Shown: in pieces, positions 1 through 6,757 of the stretch
How the letters are laid out: each line of letters starts with the position of its first letter
How positions within the stretch are numbered: the first letter of the stretch is position 1
DNA from: Sporotomaculum syntrophicum
GTDB taxonomy: Bacteria; Bacillota; Desulfotomaculia; Desulfotomaculales; Desulfallaceae
Direction: 5' to 3'
Assembly: GCF_009932395.1 (NCBI RefSeq)
Contig: NZ_LSRS01000001.1
Coordinates: 90,864-154,863, forward strand
Length of the DNA stretch: 64,000 nucleotides
Notes under the pieces: model-generated
Told to the model about the DNA's origin: nothing
Database searches by the model: none
What the model saw: the letters and a program-made list of their open reading frames with translations, nothing else
Position numbers and translations under genes: made by a program

Positions 1-24
1 GGAACCGTCCCCCTGTGTTTACTC
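1..24. repeat. Partial copy of the RAYT-associated palindromic repeat
   Basis: The window opens inside one arm of the repeat family described at 2144-2274: GGAACCGTCCCCCTGTGTTT differs from the complete arms by one base at the start and one extra C. It lies directly downstream of topB, so topB is bracketed by copies on both sides. The rest of this copy lies outside the window. Confidence 0.7.
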
Positions 25-32
25 TTGTTTTT

Positions 33-2117
33 TCACTTGGTAAACAAGAATTCAACTTTGCCGTTATTAATTTGTAATGCAGCCTCAAACTTTTTGCCGG
101 CTTTAGAGGTAAAGCCCTTTATGATGCCGGTTTTACCTTTTTTCAGCAGTGTTTTAGCCCGGCTTTGGGTGATACTTTTACCGGCGATTTCCTTCCAGAT
201 AACAAATTTACAGCCTTCTTTGTAACCGCTGCAGCCGTAGCCTTTTTTGCCCTCTATTACTGCCCTGCCACAAAGAGGACAGTTACCCAATGTTTCTCGG
301 CCTGTTTGGACCTGATTACCGACCGCCTGGCTGCGGGCTAGTTCAACTATCTCGGCAGTTAACTGTTTAATGCCCCTCATAAAGTCCCCGGGGTCGGTCG
401 TTCCGGCTTCTATACCGGCCAGTGTTTTTTCCCATTGGCCGGTAAATTCAGGGTTCTTGATTATTTCCGGTACCAGGTCGATCAGTGTTTCACCCTTTAG
501 GGTGGGTACTAATATTTTCTTTTGTCGTTCGATGTAACCCACCTTGATCAGGCGCTCTATGATAGCCGCCCTGGTAGCCGGGGTACCCAGGCCGTGCTCC
601 TTCATGGCCGCTTTTAGTTCCCGGTCTTCCAGAAGGCGACCGGCCCCTTCCATAACCGCCAGCAGGGCGGCTTCTGTATAGCGTTTGGGGGGCTTGGTTT
701 CTTTTTCCTTGATTTCCGTTTTGGCCGTTTGGACTTGTTCCCCCCTGCTCAATTCAGGTATTACACCGGTATCTTCACTTTCATCGGTATTATTTTTCAC
801 GCTTTCGTAAACCGTTTTCCAGCCCTTGTCCAGTTCCACTCTGCCGGTAGTAAGGAAGGTTTCACCGGCGGCTTCGGTTATCACTTTGGTTTGCTTGTAC
901 CTGGCGGCCGAAAAGAAAATAGCCAGGAACCGTCGCGCTACCAGGTCATATATTTTACGTTCGTCCGGTGGCAGTTTGGACAAAACTGGCTTGATATCCG
1001 TAGGTATAAGGGCAGTATGGTCGCTTACTTTACCGTCATCCACGTAACGCTTGCCCGGGGTGTTGGCCGCCCTGGCGGTGACGGTATATGGCTCATATTC
1101 GGCAACGCCGGCCAATGCGGACAGGCGGCCGGGAATGGTTTTAGCCAGTTCCCTGGTTAGGTGGCGGCTGTCCGTGCGGGGGTAAGTTAATAATTTCCTG
1201 GTCTCGTACAGGGACTGGGCAAGTTCCAGTGTCCTGGCCGCCGACAGGCCGTATTTTTTATTGGCTTCCTTTTGCAGGTCGTTGAGGTTAAATAAAAGTG
1301 GCGGGGTCTCCGCAACGTCTTTCTCCTCCACCTCCAGCACACGGGCCGGTTGGTTATTAACCCTGGCCTGCATCTCCCGAGCAGCCTGGAGGGCATGGAA
1401 CCGGTTTTGTTCGCCGTTAAACCACCTGCCGGTGTATGCTTGTCCGTTGTTTTTAGTAAACTCGGCATATAGTTCCCAGTAAGGCTCGGGTACAAAGTTC
1501 TTTATTTCGCGCTCCCGGTTGACAATGAGCGCCAGGGTGGGGGTTTGTACCCGGCCAATGGATAATAATGTGTTATGTTTTACCGTAAATGAGCGGGTAG
1601 CGTTAATTCCAATCAGCCAGTCGGCCTGGCTGCGGGCTTCTGCAGCCGCTGCCAGGTTATTAAACTGCTCACCGGGCTTGAGTTTCGCAAAGCCCTGCCG
1701 AACCGCTGCCGGAGTGGTTTCCGATAGCCAGAGTCGCAGAAAAGGTTTTTTGCAACCGGCAAGGCGGTAAATATAGCGAAAGATAAGTTCACCTTCCCGC
1801 CCGGCGTCGGTGGCGCAGATAAGCTGTCCAATGTCAGGTCTGTTAACCAGTTGCTTAACGATTTTAAACTGCTTAATTGTCCTCGGGTTGGTTTTTAGTT
1901 TAAAATTAACCGGCATTATCGGCAGCGCATGCAGGGTCCATTTTTTTAGCTGAGCGTCATAATCCTCCGGTTCGGCCAGGCCTGCCAGGTGACCGATGGC
2001 CCAGGTGACTATGTATTCGTTATTTTCCAGGTAGCCGTCTTTTTTCTGGAAGCTGCCGAGCACTGCGGCCAGGTCGCGGGCTACCGATGGTTTTTCGGCA
2101 AGTATAAGTTTTTTCAC
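33..2117 (-). CDS. topB: DNA topoisomerase III (type IA)
   Basis: Type IA topoisomerase that relaxes or decatenates DNA through a transient 5'-phosphotyrosine bond. The 694-aa product has an N-terminal Toprim domain (ILAEKPSVARDL near residue 8; DAGREGE at 104-110), the type IA core with the catalytic tyrosine in TYPRTDS near residue 312, and a C-terminal zinc-ribbon (CPLC...C...C in the last 80 residues) typical of the Firmicute TopB group. Length fits the family. The start is GTG at 2117, preceded by AAAGGATG. The gene stands alone, with copies of a palindromic repeat at both ends, so it is probably transcribed from its own promoter within or beyond the repeat at 2144-2274. Confidence 0.96.
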   Translation of the reverse strand: MKKLILAEKPSVARDLAAVLGSFQKKDGYLENNEYIVTWAIGHLAGLAEPEDYDAQLKKWTLHALPIMPVNFKLKTNPRTIKQFKIVKQLVNRPDIGQLICATDAGREGELIFRYIYRLAGCKKPFLRLWLSETTPAAVRQGFAKLKPGEQFNNLAAAAEARSQADWLIGINATRSFTVKHNTLLSIGRVQTPTLALIVNREREIKNFVPEPYWELYAEFTKNNGQAYTGRWFNGEQNRFHALQAAREMQARVNNQPARVLEVEEKDVAETPPLLFNLNDLQKEANKKYGLSAARTLELAQSLYETRKLLTYPRTDSRHLTRELAKTIPGRLSALAGVAEYEPYTVTARAANTPGKRYVDDGKVSDHTALIPTDIKPVLSKLPPDERKIYDLVARRFLAIFFSAARYKQTKVITEAAGETFLTTGRVELDKGWKTVYESVKNNTDESEDTGVIPELSRGEQVQTAKTEIKEKETKPPKRYTEAALLAVMEGAGRLLEDRELKAAMKEHGLGTPATRAAIIERLIKVGYIERQKKILVPTLKGETLIDLVPEIIKNPEFTGQWEKTLAGIEAGTTDPGDFMRGIKQLTAEIVELARSQAVGNQVQTGRETLGNCPLCGRAVIEGKKGYGCSGYKEGCKFVIWKEIAGKSITQSRAKTLLKKGKTGIIKGFTSKAGKKFEAALQINNGKVEFLFTK

Positions 2118-2143
2118 TCGCTCTCACATCCTTTGGGACACAA

Positions 2144-2274
2144 GGGACACAAGGGGACGGTTCTTTTGTGTCATCGTTTTGTGTCTGTATTTGTGTCATC
2201 ATCTCTTATCATTTTGTGTCATCAATTTTGTGTCCTCATCTCATTGACACAAAAGAACCGTCCCCTTGTGTCCC
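2144..2274. repeat. RAYT-associated inverted repeat, copy 2
   Basis: A perfect 30-nt inverted repeat: the left arm 2144-2173 contains CACAAGGGGACGGTTCTTTT and the right arm 2245-2274 is its exact reverse complement. The 71-nt loop consists of several imperfect direct units of the form TTTTGTGTCATCAT. A short direct duplication (GGGACACAA twice) sits just outside the left arm at 2136-2152. The unit lies between topB and the RAYT transposase. Such palindromes near a Y1 tyrosine transposase are the expected REP/BIME-type substrate; that link is inferred. Confidence 0.9.
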
Positions 2275-2281
2275 CTTCCAC

Positions 2282-3052
2282 CTAAGCCTTGCGAACAATG
2301 TGGAACGGCAAACCGGTTATCCTGCATATTTGCCGCAGGCTTAATCCTTCGTTTCTTAAACGACTCAATATGATATTTCGTGCATCCTGGTCCATTATAT
2401 GTAAAGACGTTACCGGCTCCCCATTCATTGTTTTCCTGATGATTTCATATGCTGCGCTTTCACTGACTCGTTTGGTTGTATCGTAATCCAGGCAGCGGTC
2501 TTCGTTACCCTCTTCCGTAAATTTTCGAAGTTCTTCAATTGCTTTTCCCTTTTCATTGTGTAAAATTCCTAAGAGCAACGTAGTATCAGGAAATTTAGGA
2601 ATATTTCTATCTGCACCATAATAAGCGGCGCAGCTGCTCCATTTATATTCTTCCGGCTTGCCGGTAATGGAGGCCTTGATTGGATTCCGGTGGATATAGC
2701 GAATTACTGTCAGAAGGTATGCGTCGTCCTCTATGCATTCACTCTTAAATCGATCTTGAAATACGTGGCCGATTCTTTCGTATTTCCGGTTGTACCAGTA
2801 TGCATAACTTATACCTAAGCGTTTCATAAATACCGATATATCTCCATTGTCTTCTCTTAACAACAAATGAACATGATTCGTCATCAAACAGTACCCGAGT
2901 ATGCTTACTTTGCTTTCCAATGACAATTTCTTTACGGTTTCCAGGTATTTCTGAAAATCATCTTCTTCATGAAATATATCCTGCTGGCCGATTCCCCGTA
3001 CTATAACATGGTAGATTCCTGTTTCACTCTTCACTCTTGGCTTCCTGGGCAT
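2282..3052 (-). CDS. REP-associated tyrosine transposase (RAYT, Y1/HUH family)
   Basis: A 256-aa HUH single-strand nuclease of the IS200/Y1 transposase superfamily. The HUH motif is H60-V-H62 in MTNHVHLLL. The conserved tyrosine region is RYIHRNP near residue 119. The domain begins with the typical RKPR...YHVIVRG. Residues beyond about 150 form an added helical tail ending in a helix-turn-helix-like stretch (GLSLRQICRITGLPFHIV) that resembles the DnaA-C-like tail of many Firmicute RAYTs. It starts at ATG with GGGGGATG upstream. It is immediately flanked by copies of the same palindromic repeat (2144-2274 and 3085-3214). RAYTs usually act on palindromes elsewhere in the genome rather than moving as an IS, and no IS ends were seen. 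It appears intact. Confidence 0.9.
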   Translation of the reverse strand: MPRKPRVKSETGIYHVIVRGIGQQDIFHEEDDFQKYLETVKKLSLESKVSILGYCLMTNHVHLLLREDNGDISVFMKRLGISYAYWYNRKYERIGHVFQDRFKSECIEDDAYLLTVIRYIHRNPIKASITGKPEEYKWSSCAAYYGADRNIPKFPDTTLLLGILHNEKGKAIEELRKFTEEGNEDRCLDYDTTKRVSESAAYEIIRKTMNGEPVTSLHIMDQDARNIILSRLRNEGLSLRQICRITGLPFHIVRKA

Positions 3053-3084
3053 TTATCACATCCCCCTTTATCATATTCTACCAG

Positions 3085-3214
3085 CACAAGGGGACGGTTC
3101 TTTTGTGTCATCATCTTGTGTCTATATTTGTGTCATCATCTCGCATCATTTTGTGTCGTCATTTTGTGTCATCATCTCATTGACACAAAAGAACCGTCCC
3201 CTTGTGTTTTTTTT
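3085..3214. repeat. RAYT-associated inverted repeat, copy 3 (inserted in hepT)
   Basis: A perfect 26-nt inverted repeat, arms 3085-3110 and 3181-3206, identical in core to copy 2. The loop again carries TGTGTCATCATC-type units, and the right arm is followed by a run of eight T (3207-3214) that copy 4 also has. The right end encodes the last dozen residues of the truncated HepT reading frame, so insertion here appears to have cut that gene. Confidence 0.9.
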
Positions 3215-3449
3215 GAATTAACATATCTCTCATACCAGCGATAAGCTTCCAGGGTATATTCGGATAAGCATCTCTAGTTGAATTAGAGATTTTTTTTGTA
3301 GCCTCCCCAATAATTTCAATCCTTCTAATTACAGCGTCCTGAGTCTGATTTGAAAGAGTGAAATCTTCAAAAGTGATATCTTGAATGTATTGCTCAATGA
3401 ATTTTATGCTTTCCAATATATGGTTAAGATAAACCTTATCGTCCTTCAT
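3177..3449 (-). pseudogene. hepT: HepT-like HEPN toxin, 3' end replaced by repeat
   Basis: A HEPN (DUF86/HepT) protein, the RNase or nucleotidyl-transfer-target toxin partner of MntA. The 90-aa frame matches the family from the N-terminus to PWKLIAGMRDMLI. The active-site motif R-x4-H-x-Y should begin at R74, but residue 79 is Q instead of H and the tail (KKHKGTVLLCQ) is translated palindromic repeat (3085-3214). About 20-25 C-terminal residues, including the catalytic His and the adenylylated Tyr, are missing. The ATG overlaps the mntA stop codon. The product is almost certainly inactive. The missing 3' part was not found between the repeat and the RAYT gene. Confidence 0.75.
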
Positions 3450-3736
3450 TAAAAGATATCCCTCTTTTCTTTTATTACTTTATCTCTTAAATAGGAAGAT
3501 AAAGCTTTTTCAGTTACCACATCTACATTTTTTTGAAGGACTTCTTTTAGCTCGTCCCTTAATTTAATGCGGGTTAAAAGGGATTTCTTTACCTTTGGGG
3601 AGTATTGAATCAAAATATCAATATCAATGTTCGCGTTTTGTTCTCCCCTAGCATATGAACCAAAAATTGAAGCTTTTACAACTCCGTATAGTTTTAAAAT
3701 AGGAGTAGCCTTTTGTTGTATAAAATTAATATCCAT
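3449..3736 (-). CDS. mntA: MntA-like minimal nucleotidyltransferase antitoxin
   Basis: A 95-aa minimal nucleotidyltransferase (MNT). The signature GSYARG is at 26-31 and the metal-binding pair D38-x-D40 is in IDIDILI, so the catalytic site looks complete. Characterised MntA proteins silence the HepT toxin by AMPylating the tyrosine of its RX4HXY motif. Here the downstream hepT is truncated in that motif, so the antitoxin may have no target left in this locus. The two genes overlap by a base, as in typical mntA-hepT operons. The reading frame is AT-rich compared with the housekeeping genes nearby, consistent with horizontal origin. Confidence 0.85.
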   Translation of the reverse strand: MDINFIQQKATPILKLYGVVKASIFGSYARGEQNANIDIDILIQYSPKVKKSLLTRIKLRDELKEVLQKNVDVVTEKALSSYLRDKVIKEKRDIF

Positions 3737-3787
3737 AATAAATCACCTAGTTTATTATAACGTATTAATCATTCTAATTCCAGTAAT

Positions 3788-3894
3788 GACACAAGGGGAC
3801 GGTTCTTTTGTGTCATCATCTCGCATCATTTTGTATCGTCATTTTGTGTCATCATCTCATTGACACAAAAGAACCGTCCCCTTGTGTTTTTTTT
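3788..3894. repeat. RAYT-associated inverted repeat, copy 4
   Basis: A perfect 27-nt inverted repeat, arms 3789-3815 and 3861-3887, plus the same run of T after the right arm as in copy 3. The loop is about 45 nt, a shortened version of the loops in copies 2 and 3. It separates the MntA/HepT remnant from sigK. Confidence 0.9.
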
Positions 3895-3963
3895 ATTCGT
3901 ACAGGCACAGTATGCTTCCGTTAAACATAAGATATATAACTATTGCACAAAAAGGGGGTATGT

Positions 3964-4665
3964 GTGTTGCCCGGTTTCTGGACCCTGGCAGTGGCGTCAA
4001 TAGTCCAAGGGATTATTCTGCTGATCTCATATGTAGCACAAAATAGTTTCCCCAAACCATTAACAGAAGAGGAAGAGAAGCTTTACCTGGAGAAATTGGC
4101 GCAGGGTGATGAAAAGGCAAAAGAAGTGTTAATTGAGCGCAATCTTAGATTAGTAGCCCACATCATCAAAAAGTTTGAAAACAGCGGCGACGATTTCGAC
4201 GATTTGATTTCAATCGGTACTATCGGCTTAATTAAAGCAGTGAATACATTTAACGCAGACAAATCTTCGCGACTGGCCACCTATGCATCCAGGTGCATTG
4301 AGAACGAGATACTAATGTATATGCGTTCCAAGAAAAAAAAGCGCTCGGAAATGTCGCTTTATGAACCAATCGGCACCGATAAGGAAGGCAATGAAATTCA
4401 CTTTATGGATGTACTCAGTACCGATGCTGAAGCTGTCTCTGAAATGGTTTCGCGGATTCTGGATAAAGAACAGCTGTGGAAAAAGCTGAAAAATCTCCCC
4501 CCCCAGGAGATGAATGTGTTGGTATTGCGTTTTGGCCTGCGCGGCAGAGGCCGGAAGACGCAAAGGGAAATCGCTAAAAAATTGGGCATATCCCGTTCAT
4601 ATGTAAGTAGAATAGAAAAAAGAGCCATTGATCGCTTGTCGGAACAATTTTCCGCCGAAGCTTGA
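3964..4665 (+). CDS. sigK: RNA polymerase sporulation sigma factor SigK
   Basis: Sigma-70 family factor matching the late mother-cell factor SigK. Region 2 contains NLRLVAHIIKKFENSGDDFDDLISIGTIGLIKAV and region 4 ends in REIAKKLGISRSYVSRIEKRA, both nearly identical to SigK/SigE signatures. The hydrophobic N-terminal stretch (WTLAVASIVQGIILLISYVA) resembles a pro-sequence that is removed by a membrane protease in Bacillus. The start is taken as GTG 3964 (TTG 3967 is an alternative) after AAAGGGGG; an in-frame TTG at 3943 lacks a ribosome site. The gene is uninterrupted, with no skin-type element. It implies an endospore former. Confidence 0.92.
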   Translation: MLPGFWTLAVASIVQGIILLISYVAQNSFPKPLTEEEEKLYLEKLAQGDEKAKEVLIERNLRLVAHIIKKFENSGDDFDDLISIGTIGLIKAVNTFNADKSSRLATYASRCIENEILMYMRSKKKKRSEMSLYEPIGTDKEGNEIHFMDVLSTDAEAVSEMVSRILDKEQLWKKLKNLPPQEMNVLVLRFGLRGRGRKTQREIAKKLGISRSYVSRIEKRAIDRLSEQFSAEA

Positions 4666-4673
4666 ATGACCGG

Positions 4674-4727
4674 CAATACCAATGACGGTGAAGACAATCA
4701 CTCCACCGTCATTGGTATTGTTATTAT
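4674..4727. terminator. Bidirectional terminator between sigK and purC
   Basis: A perfect 17-bp stem (4674-4690 with 4704-4720, arm CAATACCAATGACGGTG) and a 13-nt loop, followed by TTATTAT. It sits between two convergent genes whose stops are about 65 nt apart, so it likely ends both transcripts. Confidence 0.85.
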
Positions 4728-4732
4728 AATCA

Positions 4733-5416
4733 TTAATCCAAAATTAATTTTTCCAGTTCCAAAGGCTGGATATGCCGGCCGTCTTTGAAAGCCCTCATAT
4801 TGCCCCCGGAAATTTCGTCAATCAACGTAATTTGTCTGTCCGGGCCCACCCGTCCGAACTCAAATTTGATATCATATAACTCAATGTCCTTCTTAGCCAG
4901 TTCCGTTTTAATTATCAAAGCAATTTTACGGGTCAGTTCTTTTAACACCGCATATTCCTCATGAGTCAGAATGCCCAGCATGTCCAGGGCGTCTTCAGTA
5001 ATTGGCGGGTCTTCGCGGGCGTCATCTTTTAAAGTTACTTCCACAAAAGCATCCAGTGGCTGACCTTCTTCACAATAATCACCGTAACGGCGGAAAAAAC
5101 TTCCCACCGCACGATAGCGGCAAATAATCTCCAGTCCCTTGCCAAACAAGGTAGCCGGTTTGACTGTCATAGTGACATTATCAATATCAGCTTCCACGTA
5201 ATGGGTGGGAATACCCTGCTCCTTTAATATTTCAAAAAAATATTTGGTCAGGCGAAGTTCGGCTTTACCGGCCCCCTCAATAGTCAACCCGACCACATTG
5301 GAACCGGGGTCAAAAACCCCGTCTTCACCGGTGACGTCATCCTTAAACTTAAGCAGATAATTACCGTCTTCCAGACGATAAACATTTTTAGTCTTGCCGG
5401 TATAAATTAACTCCAT
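4733..5416 (-). CDS. purC: SAICAR synthetase, second (divergent) copy
   Basis: Phosphoribosylaminoimidazole-succinocarboxamide synthase, the ATP-dependent joining of CAIR and aspartate in purine synthesis. The 227-aa product carries both family signatures: EIICRYRAVGS near residues 97-107 and DIKFEFG near 182-188, and begins with the typical YTGKTKNVYR. It is shorter than, and clearly different from, the purC inside the purine operon (48812-49516). It stands alone, convergent with sigK. Active-site residues seem kept, so it may be a functional isozyme or have a related substrate; the sequence does not decide which. Confidence 0.88.
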   Translation of the reverse strand: MELIYTGKTKNVYRLEDGNYLLKFKDDVTGEDGVFDPGSNVVGLTIEGAGKAELRLTKYFFEILKEQGIPTHYVEADIDNVTMTVKPATLFGKGLEIICRYRAVGSFFRRYGDYCEEGQPLDAFVEVTLKDDAREDPPITEDALDMLGILTHEEYAVLKELTRKIALIIKTELAKKDIELYDIKFEFGRVGPDRQITLIDEISGGNMRAFKDGRHIQPLELEKLILD

Positions 5417-5480
5417 AATACCATCCTTTCATACAAAGTTTAGGAAGCTAATCGTTTTCGCCAGTGGTATCTATGCCATA

Positions 5481-6428
5481 TTATACTGGTCGGGGTTCTT
5501 CTAATGCAACTGCCGGAGGGTTCGGCCGGTAATTGGTAATTAACAATTCATTTACTGCTCCTCTGCCATATCCCTTTGCATTAATTGCTCTGGCAGCGCT
5601 TACCCGTATAATATTAAAGCCCTTATATAATTCATCAAAAAAATCATCGTTTGGATCCGAGTTTTTGGGGTCGGAATTACTAAGCATGAGCAGTGCTTTA
5701 TGCTCAGCGTTTAATTTGTAAAACCAGCGCGCTAAACGTTTCTGGCCGGCATCATTAAATGAAGCTTTTTGATAATTATTAAAACAAGCTGTTCCGCTTA
5801 AGGGTCTATACGGCGGGTCCATATAAACAAATGTACAATTATCAACATACTGCGTTAACTCTTCAAAATCACCATGGACAAGGATTACTTTCCGGAGCTC
5901 CGCACTAACCTTTCTTAAATTTTGTTCGTCACATATGGTGGGCTTTTTATAAGCACCAATGGGTACATTGAACTCACCTTTTGAATTAAGCCGGTACAAC
6001 CCGTTATAACAAGTTTTATTTAAGAAAATAAAATTGGCCGCATGCTTAATAACGTTTTTATCTTCAAATTTTTTATCTTCATTGAACTCCTTGCGGATAT
6101 TGTAATACATCATTTTTCTGTCATTTTTCCCTTTACCCAAAAAGGTTTTTTCCAGTTGAGCAAGATAACCGATTAATTCATCAACCTCATCCCGTATAGT
6201 TTTGTATGTCAGTATTAAATCCTCGTTATAGTCGTTAAGAATAATTTTATCAAAACTGTATAATTCATTTAGTGCAAAGAAAACCGCGCCGGCCCCGGCA
6301 AATGGCTCAATATAGGTTTTAATTTTTCCTTCCCTGAGCTCCTGCGGCGCGTATTTGTTTATTTGCGCCAGTAATTGACTTTTACCACCGGCCCATTTTA
6401 GAAAAGGTTTTGCCTTTCTATTATGCAC
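5481..6428 (-). CDS. Dam-like adenine-N6 DNA methyltransferase (orphan)
   Basis: A class alpha (D12) N6-adenine methyltransferase. Motif I and the AdoMet site are seen in PFLKWAGGK (residues 8-16) and TYIEPFAGAGAVF (38-50), the catalytic motif IV is DPPY at 204-207, and NKTCYNGLYRLN at 137-148 is typical of the Dam/M.DpnII group, which mostly methylate GATC. The product is 315 aa from GTG 6428, chosen for GAGGTG seven bases upstream; an upstream in-frame TTG at 6443 lacks a ribosome site. No restriction endonuclease gene is adjacent, so it is probably an orphan methylase acting in replication, repair or epigenetic control, or a mobile remnant. Confidence 0.9.
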   Translation of the reverse strand: MHNRKAKPFLKWAGGKSQLLAQINKYAPQELREGKIKTYIEPFAGAGAVFFALNELYSFDKIILNDYNEDLILTYKTIRDEVDELIGYLAQLEKTFLGKGKNDRKMMYYNIRKEFNEDKKFEDKNVIKHAANFIFLNKTCYNGLYRLNSKGEFNVPIGAYKKPTICDEQNLRKVSAELRKVILVHGDFEELTQYVDNCTFVYMDPPYRPLSGTACFNNYQKASFNDAGQKRLARWFYKLNAEHKALLMLSNSDPKNSDPNDDFFDELYKGFNIIRVSAARAINAKGYGRGAVNELLITNYRPNPPAVALEEPRPV

Positions 6429-6495
6429 GATTTCACACCTCAATTATTACCGCATACTCCGGCCGATTGCTCCTGCAAAATAATCAGCCTGATTA

Positions 6496-6525
6496 TTGAC
6501 AAGCAAACACTCTAGTTGATAAACT
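6496..6525 (+). promoter_or_regulatory. SigA-type promoter of the SAM-riboswitch operon
   Basis: TTGACA at 6496-6501 and TAAACT at 6520-6525 with an 18-bp spacer. The predicted start of transcription, near 6532, is about 20 nt before the SAM-I aptamer, which fits a riboswitch leader. Confidence 0.75.
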
Positions 6526-6551
6526 AGTGAAGTATTAATTTAATAGTAGTG

Positions 6552-6664
6552 CTCTTATCCGGAGTGGTGGAGGGACTGGCCCTGTGAAACCCGGCAACCA
6601 GCTTTATTTTACCTAAAGTATGGTGCTAATTCCAGCAGAAGTTGAACTTCTGGCAGATAAGAGG
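6552..6664 (+). promoter_or_regulatory. SAM-I (S-box) riboswitch aptamer
   Basis: Strong match to the S-box consensus. P1 is CTCTTATC (6552-6559) with GATAAGAG (6656-6663). Inside are GAGTGGTGGAGGGACTGGCC, CTGTGAAACCCGGCAACC and ATGGTGCTAATTCCAGCAG, the conserved core strings that form the kink-turn and SAM pocket. It precedes an operon for homocysteine formation, so high SAM should shut the operon down. A spurious open reading frame runs through the aptamer. Confidence 0.97.
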
Positions 6665-6676
6665 TGCAGATATTTT

Positions 6677-6718
6677 GCAAACCTCTTCTGTGCGTGGAAG
6701 AGGTTTACATTTTGTTTG
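6677..6718 (+). terminator. SAM-riboswitch expression-platform terminator
   Basis: AAACCTCTTC (6679-6688) pairs with GAAGAGGTTT (6697-6706), followed by ACATTTTGTTT. The left arm can also pair with the 3' half of P1 and flanking bases (GATAAGAGGT, 6656-6665), giving the antiterminator. SAM binding would hold P1 and release the terminator: the classic S-box off-switch. Confidence 0.88.
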
Positions 6719-6757
6719 TCGGAGCAGAGCACAAAAAAGTGGAGGTGTGTTGCGCAA

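Noticed and set aside
2282-3052. Complete IS200/IS605 insertion sequence
   Set aside because: No tnpB and no typical IS200 end hairpins; the flanking palindromes and the long C-terminal tail fit a RAYT better.
2144-3894. CRISPR array
   Set aside because: The repeats are palindromes in whole intergenic spaces around genes, with no regular spacers of constant length and no cas genes.
3901-3960. Sigma-E type promoter for sigK
   Set aside because: CATAAGAT near 3925 is only loosely like the -10 consensus and no convincing -35 was found; not strong enough to report.
3964-4665. Skin-type element or split sigK
   Set aside because: The sigK frame is continuous from start to stop with regions 2 and 4 both present.
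6620-6757. 46-codon N-terminal extension of the DUF39 protein
   Set aside because: It is the translated 3' part of the SAM riboswitch and its terminator; ATG 6758 has GGAGGTG and matches the start of the family.
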